Below, one piece after another: positions 8,763-18,206 of a stretch of 64,000 nucleotides of DNA. This DNA is from Nonomuraea fuscirosea (lineage in GTDB: Bacteria; Actinomycetota; Actinomycetes; Streptosporangiales; Streptosporangiaceae): positions 202,768-266,767 of the forward strand of contig NZ_PVNG01000019.1 in the NCBI RefSeq assembly GCF_003001935.1. Reading direction: 5' to 3'. Both the position numbers and the translations under genes were made by a program. Every line of letters starts with the position of its first letter. The first letter of the stretch is position 1. The notes below the pieces were generated by a model, which worked only from the letters and a program-made list of their open reading frames with translations, did not search any database and was not told the origin of the DNA.

Positions 8763-9580
8763 CGAGACTAGCCGCGAGGGGCGCGGCCAACCTGTCGCTC
8801 CTCGTCATCGCCCTGGCCTTCGTCGGCCCGTTCCTCTGGGTGGTGATCGCCTCCGTGCAGCCGGAGGCGACGCTGGCCGCCACGCCGACGCTCGCGTTCT
8901 CCCTGGACAACTTCACCGCGGTGCTGACCTGGGAGACGATCATCCTGCCGATGATCAACTCGGTGGTCATCTCCGGCTCCACGGCGATCCTGACCGTGCT
9001 GGTGGCCGGGCTGGCGGCCTACCCGCTGTCGCGCTACCAGCTGCGGTACCGCCGCCACTTCATGCTGACCCTGCTGTTCACCACCGGCCTGCCGGTGACG
9101 GCGATCCTCGTGCCGGTCTACGCCATGTTCTTCCGGTTCAACCTGTACGGCTCGGTGCCGGCGATGGTGCTCTTCCTGACCGCCAGCTCGCTGCCGTTCT
9201 CGATCTGGATGATGAAGAACTTCATGGACGGCGTGCCGATCAGCCTGGAGGAGGCCGCCTGGGTGGACGGCGCCGGCTGGGTGCAGTCGCTGCGCTCGGT
9301 GGTGGGGCCGCTGATGGCTCCCGGGATCTCGGTGGTGGCCATCTTCGTGTTCGTCGGGCAGTGGGGCAACTTCTTCGCGCCGTTCGTGCTGCTCGACACG
9401 CCGGACAAGCAGCCGGCCGCGGTCACGATCTACACCTTCTTCTCGCAGTACGGGCAGGTCGCCTACGGCCAGCTGGCCGCGTTCTCCATCCTCTACACGG
9501 CCCCGGCGGTGATCCTGTACGTGGCGGTCAACAAGTATCTGGCCGGCTCGTTCAACTTCGCCGGATCGGTGAAGGGGTAG
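8759..9580 (+). CDS. Sugar ABC transporter permease (MalG-like)
   Basis: Partner permease, 273 residues from GTG at 8759 (GTGA overlap with the upstream stop). N-terminal helix LSLLVIALAFVGPFLWVVIA, EAA loop SLEEAAWVDGAGWVQSLRS, and tail KYLAGSFNFAGSVKG typical of MalG-type subunits. A longer open frame exists upstream from 7988 but it is the shadow of the previous gene. The operon ends here, ten bases before a convergent hydrolase gene. Confidence 0.92.
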   Translation: MTRLAARGAANLSLLVIALAFVGPFLWVVIASVQPEATLAATPTLAFSLDNFTAVLTWETIILPMINSVVISGSTAILTVLVAGLAAYPLSRYQLRYRRHFMLTLLFTTGLPVTAILVPVYAMFFRFNLYGSVPAMVLFLTASSLPFSIWMMKNFMDGVPISLEEAAWVDGAGWVQSLRSVVGPLMAPGISVVAIFVFVGQWGNFFAPFVLLDTPDKQPAAVTIYTFFSQYGQVAYGQLAAFSILYTAPAVILYVAVNKYLAGSFNFAGSVKG

Positions 9581-9590
9581 GGGCCGCGGC

Positions 9591-10400
9591 TCACGCCGCC
9601 AGCTGGGCGCGCAGGGCCTCGGCGAACTCCGCCGGGCTGCGCAGATAGCCGACGTAATCGCCGGGCAGCTCCACCGCCTCGCGGCCGAGCAGCCCGGCGA
9701 CGGCCAGCGTGGCGCGGTGCATCAGCCTGCCCTTGGTCTCGGCCCCGTACGCCGGCACGACCGGAGCCGCGCGCAGCGCCTCCGCGTCGGGGACGTAGGC
9801 GGAGAAGGGACGCAGCTCGTAGCGGCAGCTCGTCTCCATGTTGACCGTCATCCGGCCCAGCATGTCGCGCACCCACTGCGGCAGCCCGGGGTCGGGCTCG
9901 GGCGGCGCGGTGACGCCGGTCTCCTCGCCGAGCTTGCGCATCGCCGGTCCGACGCCCTCACGCTCGCACACCTCCACCGCCTCCCGCGTCATCCGCCGCC
10001 AGTGGGCCGCGTCGGGCAGCAGGTCGAAGGCGGGCGGCTCGTGCGCCACCAGCCGCCGCACCGAGGACGGGCGGCGGGCCAGCAGGTCGAGGCCGATCAG
10101 GGCGCCCGAATGGGTGGCGAACACGTCCGCCGGGCCGGCGCCTGCCGCCTCCAGCAGGCGCAGCGCGTCGTCCGCGTGCTCCTCGATCCGCTGCTCGGTG
10201 GGCGGCCCGGCGAGCGGGCTGCGGACGGCGCCGCGCCGGTCATAGGTGATCACCGTGTGGCGCCCGGCGAGGATCTCGGCCATGGGCGCGGCCATCGCGG
10301 CGTCGGCGCCGCCGCCGAGGATCACGAGCAGCACCGGCCCTGAGCCGCGGACCTCGTAGTAGAGGCGCGCGCCCGGGACGTCGAGCATTCCGGAGTCCAT
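9591..10400 (-). CDS. Alpha/beta hydrolase
   Basis: Single-domain alpha/beta hydrolase of about 269 residues. The start is taken as ATG at 10400 (MDSGMLDVPGARLYYEVRGS), because the family core begins there; codons further upstream are arginine-rich shadow. The strand-turn RGSGPVLLVILGGGADAAMA carries the oxyanion region, the nucleophile elbow is DVFATHSGALIGLDLL with Ser in HSGA (a variant of GxSxG with Thr-His before Ser), and the C-terminal histidine would lie near the end but is not clear. Substrate unknown; no signal peptide. Stands alone, convergent with the transporter operon. Confidence 0.8.
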   Translation of the reverse strand: MDSGMLDVPGARLYYEVRGSGPVLLVILGGGADAAMAAPMAEILAGRHTVITYDRRGAVRSPLAGPPTEQRIEEHADDALRLLEAAGAGPADVFATHSGALIGLDLLARRPSSVRRLVAHEPPAFDLLPDAAHWRRMTREAVEVCEREGVGPAMRKLGEETGVTAPPEPDPGLPQWVRDMLGRMTVNMETSCRYELRPFSAYVPDAEALRAAPVVPAYGAETKGRLMHRATLAVAGLLGREAVELPGDYVGYLRSPAEFAEALRAQLAA

Positions 10401-10555
10401 GGTGCGCCAACTGTAGACGGGCGGGGACCGGCCGCCAACTTCGGCTGGCGGATATACGACAAGTCGGGTTCTAGCCATGGCGATCTCATAGACACCGCAG
10501 ATCAGGATGACTAGGAATGCGGTATTCGTGCTTACCGATTCTTGGGAGGTCGTCC

Positions 10556-13500
10556 ATGCTGCGTGGCTTAAGCCGGGTGAGGCGAGGGACGGTGATGGCC
10601 GCCTCGGCGGTGATGGCGGCCTCGGCGCTCGCGGTTCCCGGCGCGCACGCCGCCACCGCACCGGCCGCGACCGCATCCGCCGTGAACACCGCCGCCCTGA
10701 ACACCACCGCCCTGAACGCCACCGCCGTGACCGCCACGGCCGCACCGCCCGGGGCGTTCACGCCCGCGCCGGCGAGTGACGAGATCACGCTGATCACCGG
10801 TGACCAGGTCCAGGTGCGCGCGCTCGACGGCGAGCACAGGACCGTCACGGTCACGCCCGCGCCCCGCGCGGACGGCTCGGTGCCGACGTTCCAGGTGCTG
10901 GAGTCGGAGCGCGGGGTGACCGTCATCCCGGACGACGTCGCCACGCTCGTCCCAGGACGGCTGGACGCCGAGCTGTTCAACGTGACCGCCCTGGCCGAGC
11001 AGGCCTACGGCGCCGACATCCCGCTGATCCTCACCTACCCGCCCAACGCGACCAAGGCCGCGATCCCGGCGGCCAAGCAGGTCCGCGCGCTGGAGAGCAT
11101 CGGCGGCGCGGGCGTGTCGGTGGCCGCGGCGGACGCGGGCGCGTTCGGGGCGGAGCTGGCCAAGCTGGCCTCGCCGTCGCCGCAGGCCCGCGCGGCGGGA
11201 CCGCTGGCCGGCGTGACGAAGATCTGGCTCGACCGCAAGGTGGAGCCGGTGCTGAAGGACAGCGTGCCGCAGATCGGCGCGCCCGAGGCGTGGGCCGCCG
11301 GGTACGACGGCACCGGCACCACCGTGGCCGTGCTCGACACCGGCGTGGACGCCGCCCACCCCGACCTGGCCGGCAAGGTCGCCGACCAGCGCGACTTCAC
11401 CGGCGAGAACGCGGCCGGCGACCCGCACGGCCACGGCACCCACGTGGCCGCCACGATCGCGGGCACCGGCGCGAGCACCGACGCCGGGGGCGGCAAGGGC
11501 GTGGCGCCCGGCGCCAAGGTGCTCAACGGCCGCGTGCTGGCCGCCGACGGCTACGGCCAGCTCTCGTGGATCATCGACGGCATGGAGTGGGCGGCCGGCG
11601 AGAAGCGCGCCGAGGTCGTCAACATGAGCCTGGGCAGCGCCGAGGCGGGCGGCCCGCTCACCGACGCCGTCTCCGCCCTCACCCGCCAGTACGGGACGCT
11701 GTTCGTGGTCGCCGCGGGCAACGACGGCTGCGATTCGTGCGTGGGCACCCCCGGCGACGCCCCCGAGGCGCTGACCGTCGGCGCGGTGGACAAGCAGGAC
11801 AAGCTCGCCGACTTCTCCAGCAAGGGCCCGATCATCGCCGACGGGGCCGTCAAGCCCGACGTCACCGCCCCCGGCGTGGACATCTCCGCCGCCAGGACGG
11901 GCGGCGGGCTCGCCACGATGTCCGGCACCTCCATGGCCACCCCGCACGTCGCGGGGGCTGCGGCGCTGCTGCGCCAGGCCCGCCCCGGGATCACCGGCGG
12001 CGAGCTGAAGTCCCTGCTCATGGCCTCCGCCCAGCCGGGCGCCGGCATCCCGGTGGACGCGCAGGGCGCGGGCCGCGTCGACGTCTCCGCCGCGCTCAAG
12101 AGCACGGTCGTGGCGTCGGCCGGGTCGCTCAACTTCGGCCGCCTCACCAAGGGCGAGGAGAAGACCCTCACCGTCGGCTACCACAACCTCGGCCAGGCGC
12201 CCGCCGCGCTGAAGCTGTCCAGCGGCGCGGCGTTCAGCGTCGAACCGGCCGAGCTCACCGTCCCCGCCGGCGGCACAGCCGAGGCCAAGGTCACCGTCAA
12301 GGCCGACACCACCGGATCGCTGCGCCAGGAGCTCACCGCGTCCGGCGTGCGCACGCTGCTGACGGCGAACGTCGAGGACAAGCGGGTCGAACTGCGCGTC
12401 CGCGGCATCGCCAGAGACGGCCGCACCGCCCGCGGCGGCTTCACCGTGCTGAACCTGGACGAGGGCACGCTGGTCGGACGGGTCCTGCCCGGCTCACCCG
12501 AGCAGCCCTGCACCGACGCCAAGTACGGCTCGGGCACCTGCCTGCTGGTCAAGCCCGGCACCTACTCCGTGCTCGGCCACGTCTTCACGATGCCCGCCAC
12601 CCAGGACAGCACCGAGACCGGCAAGCCGCTCAACGAGAGCCTCCTCGGCGACCCGGAGATGAAGATCACCGAGAACACCGAGGTCGTGCTGGACGCCCGC
12701 AAGGCGGTCGAGGTGAAGATCGAGACGCCCGACCACAAGACCAAGCGGAACACCGGCGCCGCCGCGGCCCTCCAGTGGTACCGCGCCGGCGAGCAGGGCA
12801 CCGCGCTGCGCGGCGGCACCACGATCACCCCCGGCGGGCAGATCGAGGAGCGCCTGTTCGTCCAGCCCACGCGGAAGGTGACCAAGGGCACGTTCGTGGT
12901 CTCCACCCGCTGGCGGCTCAAGGCCCCCGAGATCACGCTGACCACCCTCGGGCTGAAGCTGGACCCCCAGTACGTCGACCCGGTCCAGTTCAGCGACTTC
13001 TCCACCGAGTACCCGCGCCTCGACGGCACCAGGCTGCTGCTCGCCGTGGACGCCGGGCGCGGCTCGGAGAGCGAGATCAGGTCCCGTAACCTGCGCGGCA
13101 AGCTGGCCGTCATCCGCCGCACCGACGGCGTGCCCGTCTCCACCCAGTCCAACGCCGCCGCCGCGGCCGGGGCGGCGATGGTCGCGGTCTACAGCGACAG
13201 GCCGGGCGCCGACGTCACCACGGGCGGCAACAAGGTCAAGCTGAGCGTGCCGACCGTGCGGCTGACCCACGAGGAAGGACTGAAGCTGGTCGAACGGCTG
13301 CGCCGCCTGCCCGTGCCGATCGTGGCCAAGGGCATCTCGGCCAGCCCGTACGTCTACGACCTCTACCTGCGTGAGCAGGGCCGGGTCCGCGACTCGCTGA
13401 AGTACGTGGTCCGCGCGAAGTCGCTGGCCAGGATCGAGACCGGCTTCCACAGCCAGCTCGCCGACGACGTGACGGTCAACGAGGCCCGCTACGTCTTCGA

Positions 13501-14386
13501 GCCGTGGGACAACCTGTCGATCTCGACGAACCATCCCATGCCCAAGACGCCGCGGACTCGTACGGACTACATCACTCCCGACCCCGACCTGCGGTGGAGC
13601 ACCTCGGCGGGCACGCCGGAGCGGCACTACAACACCATGTGGCCGCACCCCGACACGGCCCGGGTGTCCCTGTCGTCGCCGGAGTTCCGGCCGTACAAGG
13701 CAGGAGAGCGGGCCGAGCAGACCGTGCTCAAGCAGCCGCTGCTGCCCGGCATCAATCCGCGCAACCCGCTGCGCAGGGACGGCGACGAGCTGTTCGTCTC
13801 GATGCAGGGCTTCGTGGACGCCCAGGGCAACTACGGCGAGGCCTACACCAGCGACTTCGAGCAGGGGCTGAAGACCGACTTCCGGCTCTACCAGGGCGAC
13901 GCGCTGCTGTGGCAGACGAACTACCTGCCGAAGGGGTCGGGGACGCTGCCGGCGGAGAAGGGCACGTACCGGATCGAGTACGACGTGGCCAACGAGGCCG
14001 GCTGGGCGAAGCTGTCCAAGCGGACCCGCAGCGTGTGGACGTTCGACTCCGAGCGGGCGGCTGAACCGGCCGTGATCCCGCTGCTGACGGCCACGTTCGA
14101 CGCGCCGGTGGACCTGAAGAACCAGGCCAGGTCGCGCAAGCTCGGCCTGTCCCTGCGCCACCAGGAGGGCGCGGAGCAGAGCGCGATCAAGGACGTCGCG
14201 CTGGAGGTGTCGTACGACGACGGCGCCACCTGGAAGCCGGCCCGGCTGCGGGCCAAGGGCCAGCGGGCCTACGAGACCACGCTCGACCGCTCGCCGTCCG
14301 GGTTCGTCTCGCTGCGGCTGAACGCCTCCGACGTCAAGGGGCACACGCTGGCGACGGAGGTGATCCGCGCCTACGCCATGCGCTGA
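10556..14386 (+). CDS. Secreted subtilisin-like serine protease (S8) with PA insert
   Basis: Exported endopeptidase of about 1276 residues. ATG at 10556 is preceded by GGGAGG (10544-10549) and gives a signal peptide (basic MLRGLSRVRRG, hydrophobic core, AHA cleavage site), better than ATG at 10517. After an Ala/Thr-rich stretch encoded by a 15-bp repeat comes a propeptide, then the catalytic domain: Asp261 (VAVLDTGVDAAHPDL), His293 (GHGTHVA), the oxyanion Asn in VVAAGNDG and Ser459 (GTSMATPHVAGAAAL). A PA-like segment (AAAAAGAAMVAVYSDRPGAD) lies around 880. The C-terminal ~350 residues form beta-rich accessory domains. A strong hairpin follows the stop. Confidence 0.93.
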   Translation: MLRGLSRVRRGTVMAASAVMAASALAVPGAHAATAPAATASAVNTAALNTTALNATAVTATAAPPGAFTPAPASDEITLITGDQVQVRALDGEHRTVTVTPAPRADGSVPTFQVLESERGVTVIPDDVATLVPGRLDAELFNVTALAEQAYGADIPLILTYPPNATKAAIPAAKQVRALESIGGAGVSVAAADAGAFGAELAKLASPSPQARAAGPLAGVTKIWLDRKVEPVLKDSVPQIGAPEAWAAGYDGTGTTVAVLDTGVDAAHPDLAGKVADQRDFTGENAAGDPHGHGTHVAATIAGTGASTDAGGGKGVAPGAKVLNGRVLAADGYGQLSWIIDGMEWAAGEKRAEVVNMSLGSAEAGGPLTDAVSALTRQYGTLFVVAAGNDGCDSCVGTPGDAPEALTVGAVDKQDKLADFSSKGPIIADGAVKPDVTAPGVDISAARTGGGLATMSGTSMATPHVAGAAALLRQARPGITGGELKSLLMASAQPGAGIPVDAQGAGRVDVSAALKSTVVASAGSLNFGRLTKGEEKTLTVGYHNLGQAPAALKLSSGAAFSVEPAELTVPAGGTAEAKVTVKADTTGSLRQELTASGVRTLLTANVEDKRVELRVRGIARDGRTARGGFTVLNLDEGTLVGRVLPGSPEQPCTDAKYGSGTCLLVKPGTYSVLGHVFTMPATQDSTETGKPLNESLLGDPEMKITENTEVVLDARKAVEVKIETPDHKTKRNTGAAAALQWYRAGEQGTALRGGTTITPGGQIEERLFVQPTRKVTKGTFVVSTRWRLKAPEITLTTLGLKLDPQYVDPVQFSDFSTEYPRLDGTRLLLAVDAGRGSESEIRSRNLRGKLAVIRRTDGVPVSTQSNAAAAAGAAMVAVYSDRPGADVTTGGNKVKLSVPTVRLTHEEGLKLVERLRRLPVPIVAKGISASPYVYDLYLREQGRVRDSLKYVVRAKSLARIETGFHSQLADDVTVNEARYVFEPWDNLSISTNHPMPKTPRTRTDYITPDPDLRWSTSAGTPERHYNTMWPHPDTARVSLSSPEFRPYKAGERAEQTVLKQPLLPGINPRNPLRRDGDELFVSMQGFVDAQGNYGEAYTSDFEQGLKTDFRLYQGDALLWQTNYLPKGSGTLPAEKGTYRIEYDVANEAGWAKLSKRTRSVWTFDSERAAEPAVIPLLTATFDAPVDLKNQARSRKLGLSLRHQEGAEQSAIKDVALEVSYDDGATWKPARLRAKGQRAYETTLDRSPSGFVSLRLNASDVKGHTLATEVIRAYAMR
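10682..10741 (+). repeat. 15-bp in-frame repeat in the protease N-terminus (4 units)
   Basis: Four degenerate 15-base units encode VNTAA, LNTTA, LNATA, VTATA just after the signal peptide of the protease. Unit length is a multiple of three, so changes in copy number would keep the frame. Confidence 0.8.
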
Positions 14387-14399
14387 CCTGCTCGAAACC

Positions 14400-14432
14400 T
14401 CCGGGGGAGTGCCGTGCGCGGCCTCCCCCGGA
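14400..14432. terminator. Hairpin terminator between convergent genes
   Basis: TCCGGGGGAG (14400-14409) pairs perfectly with CTCCCCCGGA (14423-14432); the 13-base loop can fold further (GCCG/CGGC). It sits between the protease stop and the stop of the convergent ATPase gene, so it can serve both directions. A short TTTT follows at 14437. Confidence 0.8.
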
Positions 14433-14439
14433 AGGGTTT

Positions 14440-17400
14440 TCAGGCCCGGCTCTTCTCGATGACCTCCTCCGTCGTCAGCGGCGATCGGGGATGCCTGGTC
14501 AGACACATGGGGATCCGCGTCTTGACCGGGGCGGCCCCCTCCGTCGCCACGTAGAACTCGCCCGAGCTCAGCCGCGAGACGTCCGGCACGTCGCCGCCCT
14601 TCGACCGGGCCATCTCCCTGGCGGCGGAGATCTGGATCGGGGCGTTCAGCAGGCCGAAGAACTGCGTGGCCGAGTTGCCGGGAATGTGGTTGTGCAGCCC
14701 CTTCGGCGCCTGGGTGGCGAAGACCAGGCCGAGGCCGTACTTGCGGGCCTGGGAGGCGAGCAGCACCGTGCTGCGGGTGGAGGCCGCGGCCCCCGTCGCC
14801 GGCGCGAACGTCTGCGCCTCGTCCATGACCAGCAGCGCGCCCAGCGGCCGGTCCTGCGCCGGATGCCGCTTGAACCAGACGAACAGCTCCATCTGCAACT
14901 GGCTCACGAAGCTCTGCCGCTGCTCCGGCGAGGGCAGCCCGACCAGGCTGATCACCGACACCCGCGTCCGCTTGCCCTCCGGCGGGGTCACCAGCAGCGC
15001 CGGATCGACCGGGGTGCCGGCGCCGCCGAACAGCGGATCGTTGTCCATCGCGGCGGTCAGCGACTGGGCCAGACCGGCCGCGATGCGCTGGGCGTCGGCC
15101 AGCTCGCTCACGCCGTCGGGCAGGTCGGCCAGCAGCGCCGCGAACCCATTGAGGCTCGTCGCGCCGCGCAGCCCGTAGTACGCCAGCGCCCTGCGCAGCA
15201 CCGCCTGGCCGAGCTGCGCCTTGTTCGTGTTCGCGTCGAGCCTGATGCGCGGCGCGATGAACGCGACCGCGGCCTCCACCGCCTCGGCGAACTCGTCCGG
15301 ATCGCCGGCCAGACCGGCGAAGTCCGGCAGCGGCTGGAAGCTCAGCGGGCGGCCGCCCGCCCGGCCCGGCGTCCAGACCACCACGTCCGTGCCCGCCAGG
15401 TACTCCTCCGCCCGGCGCGCGTCGCCCTCCTCCCAGGACGGCGGCGGCTCGGGCCAGCGCTCGCCCAGCCTGGCCAGGTCGTTGTTCGGATCGAGCACGA
15501 TGGCGGGGACGCCCGACAGCGCGCACTCCTCGACCAGGCGGCGGATCAGCACGGTCTTGCCCGAGCCCGATCCGGCGAAGATCGTGACGTGCTTCCTGAG
15601 CGCCTCCAGCGCCACACTCACGGGCGAGCCATCCGCCATCCGCCGCCCGAGCGCCAGGTACGGCACCCGCGTCCCGGACGCTCCCGCGTCCCGGTGATGC
15701 GTGCTCGCCTGCGCCGGACGGGGTTCGCGGACGGGAACGCTCCAGGCGTCGGTCAGGGCCTCGGTGAGGAACGAGACCGAGGCCGTCGGCCGCCGCCGCG
15801 CCAGCCAGCCCGCCAGGTGCGGCGGGTTCTCGGCGAGCAGCGACCTGAGCGCGCCCAGCACCCGGAGATCGTCCTCGCCCACCCGCAGGGTCCGGCCGCC
15901 GGCTTGCTCGAACGCCGCGATGGCCGCCCGCGTCGCCGCCCCCTTGGACCACGGCGCGTTGCGCAGCAGGAACAGCCGCCGCTTCGGCACCTCCGCGTCC
16001 AGGCCGGCCGCCACGGAGGCCTTGCGGATGCGGTTCAGCGCCGCGTTGCCGTGCCCGGCGGTGACCGCGCGGAAGGCCCAGTGGACCTCGTCCTCGCTCG
16101 TCTCGTCCAGGGTCCGGCGCAGCCGCGCGTGCAGGGGCGGCTTGGGGCTCGGCGGCGGGTCCACGCTGAACGCCACCCCAGGCCCGCCCTGCTCGGCGAT
16201 CCAGGCCGACAGCCCGGCCGCCAGCAGCGCGGGCATCATGGCGTCCTCGCTCACCTGGTCGATCCGCGGCGCGGGGACGCTGTCGCGCAGCTCCGCGAAC
16301 CGGGCGTCCAGGGCGCGCAGGTCGTCGGGGGGAACGCCGGGCGTCGCGGACGGGGCCGGAGGGCCGTCCTGGGCCGCCGGCGTGGCGGTGAACGCGGTCA
16401 GCTCCCGTACCTCGTCGTCCGCCAGGCACGCGCGGACGTGCCGGTCGATCGCGATGAGGAGCTGGCGCGGGGTGAAACCGGGCGCCCGGGCGAACGCCTC
16501 CGGCCGCACCGGCCAGGTGGGATAGGGCGGCTTGATCCCGGCCTCGCCGTACTGCACCTCGAACCGCCGGGCGACCAGGGCCCTCGCGGTCTCGGCGTCC
16601 GGGATGGTCATGAGCTGGACCGCCTGCCTGAACCGATCCCGCACGGTGTCCACCGCCACGTCCTCGACCAGCGCCCAGGTCGCCGGGATGCAGGTCACCA
16701 CGGTCAGCGTCCTGCGGGTGACCTCGCGCAGCGCCATCAGCCCGCCCGCGATGCGTTCGATCATCGCCGTCTCGCCCGGGTCGCGGGCGGCGCCCCTGGT
16801 CGGCGTGGAGGACTGGGCGACCAGGGGGTCGATCTGGTCCACCGCGATGATCGTCGGGCCGGTGAGCGCCATCAGGCGGGAGACGTCCCTGACGATCTCC
16901 TGCGGCGTCCTGCCGACCTGCCGGATGCCCCACAGGGCCCGCTCACCGGCCTCGCCCTCGGGCGCGGACGACAGGAACGCCTCACCCAGGTCCTGCAGGC
17001 CCAGGTCGTCGCCGGCCAGCAGCACCAGCGCCCGCGCCGTGTCCTGGCACTCCCGTCCGGCCCGCGGATCCAGGCGGCGCAGCGCCGTCACGAACAGGTC
17101 CAGCTCCTCCCGGGTGACGGCCCGCCTGCCGGTGATCGCGCGCCTGGACATCCGCGACAGCCCGGCCATCGAGGCCAGGCGGTCGAGCAGCACCGCGAGC
17201 TGGACCTGCCCGTCCTCCCTGCGGCGCGACAGGCTGTCCAGGATGGACACCACGGTGCTCTCCCAGAAGCCCTTGGCGTCCAGCAGGCCCACCAGGACGA
17301 AGTAGCCGCCCTGCTGTTGCGCCTGCTCGCGTACCCAGCCGAGCAGGTGCGTCTTGCCGGTGCCGCGCTGGCCCTGGACGACCACGCCGATGGGGCTGGC

Positions 17401-17559
17401 GTCAGGACGGCCCGCCGCCTCGGCCAGGCCGTCGAGGACGATCCGGGTGGACGCGCCGTGCAGCCCCTCCACGTGGTAGTCCGAGCGGTGCCACACGTCG
17501 TCGGCGCTCTCGGTGTAGTTGAAGCTCAGCGCGGCGAGATCCTGCACGCCGCCGGTCAT
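14440..17559 (-). CDS. Dual-ATPase HerA/FtsK-like protein of a nuclease operon
   Basis: 1039-residue protein with two P-loop ATPase domains. The first (about residues 15-340) is ORC/STAND-like: Walker A GQRGTGKT at 63-70, Walker B IIAVDQID at 237-244. The second (about 640-1000) is HerA/VirB4-like: Walker A GSGSGKT at 663-669 in FAGSGSGKTVLIRRLVEE, DPNND after the second strand (690-694), Walker B LLVMDEAQ at 909-916, and FATQAPKGLHNHIPGN at 947-962. HerA-type motors translocate DNA. ATG at 17559 overlaps the stop of the winged-helix gene (ATGA); the open frame further upstream is shadow. It is the last gene of nuclease-wHTH-ATPase. The fusion of two ATPase types in one chain is not one I can match to a named defence system. 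Confidence 0.85.
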   Translation of the reverse strand: MTGGVQDLAALSFNYTESADDVWHRSDYHVEGLHGASTRIVLDGLAEAAGRPDASPIGVVVQGQRGTGKTHLLGWVREQAQQQGGYFVLVGLLDAKGFWESTVVSILDSLSRRREDGQVQLAVLLDRLASMAGLSRMSRRAITGRRAVTREELDLFVTALRRLDPRAGRECQDTARALVLLAGDDLGLQDLGEAFLSSAPEGEAGERALWGIRQVGRTPQEIVRDVSRLMALTGPTIIAVDQIDPLVAQSSTPTRGAARDPGETAMIERIAGGLMALREVTRRTLTVVTCIPATWALVEDVAVDTVRDRFRQAVQLMTIPDAETARALVARRFEVQYGEAGIKPPYPTWPVRPEAFARAPGFTPRQLLIAIDRHVRACLADDEVRELTAFTATPAAQDGPPAPSATPGVPPDDLRALDARFAELRDSVPAPRIDQVSEDAMMPALLAAGLSAWIAEQGGPGVAFSVDPPPSPKPPLHARLRRTLDETSEDEVHWAFRAVTAGHGNAALNRIRKASVAAGLDAEVPKRRLFLLRNAPWSKGAATRAAIAAFEQAGGRTLRVGEDDLRVLGALRSLLAENPPHLAGWLARRRPTASVSFLTEALTDAWSVPVREPRPAQASTHHRDAGASGTRVPYLALGRRMADGSPVSVALEALRKHVTIFAGSGSGKTVLIRRLVEECALSGVPAIVLDPNNDLARLGERWPEPPPSWEEGDARRAEEYLAGTDVVVWTPGRAGGRPLSFQPLPDFAGLAGDPDEFAEAVEAAVAFIAPRIRLDANTNKAQLGQAVLRRALAYYGLRGATSLNGFAALLADLPDGVSELADAQRIAAGLAQSLTAAMDNDPLFGGAGTPVDPALLVTPPEGKRTRVSVISLVGLPSPEQRQSFVSQLQMELFVWFKRHPAQDRPLGALLVMDEAQTFAPATGAAASTRSTVLLASQARKYGLGLVFATQAPKGLHNHIPGNSATQFFGLLNAPIQISAAREMARSKGGDVPDVSRLSSGEFYVATEGAAPVKTRIPMCLTRHPRSPLTTEEVIEKSRA

Positions 17560-18203
17560 GGCCTGCCGATCCAGAGCAGGTGCTTGTGCTGCTCGCCGAT
17601 GAGCACGGCCGCCGCGCGGTCCTCCTCCGTGAGCGTCTTCTGGTTCGACTCGGGGACGAGGTTGACGTCGGGCAGCCGCTCCATCCGGACGAGCGTCTCG
17701 TCCACGGCGGCCCTGGGCGCGTCGGCCAGCAGCGCGCGCAGGTCGGTGAGGCTGACCCACGCGCCGGGGCGCGCGGCCAGTCCGACGTAGGCGCGGCGGA
17801 TGCGGGACTCCAGGTCGCCCGGCGGCTCCGCTCCTTCTTCCTCCTCGTCGCCGGGGTAGAAGACGTCGGCCAGGCTCTGGTTGCTGCGTTCCAGGTAGCG
17901 CGGCAGCCAGTCCAGCAGGGCGCGGGCGATCGCGCCCGAGGACCCCGTCTGCGGCGGGACCGCGCCCGCCCGCAGATCCTCGGCCAGGCGCGCCCAGCCT
18001 TCGTCCGTCAGCACGTGCAGGTACGCCCCCCGGCCCGGCCGCCGGCTCTCCACCAGCTTCAGCTCGTTGAGCCGCCGCCGCCGCTCGCCGTCGATCGTCA
18101 GCCTGTGCCGCTGTTTCAGCTCGCTGTTGGAGACCTCCCCGGCCTCGACGGCCAGCACCAGCAGTGCGGCGAAGTCGGGAAGCGACAGCCCGTTGTGCGG
18201 CAT
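17556..18203 (-). CDS. Winged-helix protein of the nuclease/ATPase operon
   Basis: 215 residues. The N-terminal half looks like a MarR/replication-type winged helix: LSLPDFAALLVLAVEAGEVS, then NSELKQRHRLTIDGERRRRL as recognition region, and a wing at RRPGRGAYLHVLTDEGWARL. An acidic linker DEEEEGAEPPGD (about residues 120-131) leads to a second small helical domain with LTDLRALLADAPRAAVDETL that could be another wHTH. The gene starts 3 bases after the nuclease stop and overlaps the ATPase start by 4, so stoichiometric expression is expected. Probably binds DNA or bridges nuclease and motor (inference); no named family recognised. Confidence 0.75.
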   Translation of the reverse strand: MPHNGLSLPDFAALLVLAVEAGEVSNSELKQRHRLTIDGERRRRLNELKLVESRRPGRGAYLHVLTDEGWARLAEDLRAGAVPPQTGSSGAIARALLDWLPRYLERSNQSLADVFYPGDEEEEGAEPPGDLESRIRRAYVGLAARPGAWVSLTDLRALLADAPRAAVDETLVRMERLPDVNLVPESNQKTLTEEDRAAAVLIGEQHKHLLWIGRP

Positions 18204-18206
18204 GTG

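Noticed and set aside
12494..16933. 1479-codon minus-strand open frame
   Set aside because: Antisense to the protease over its first part and out of frame with the ATPase gene over the rest; low-complexity Arg/Ala/Gly product typical of GC-rich shadow frames.
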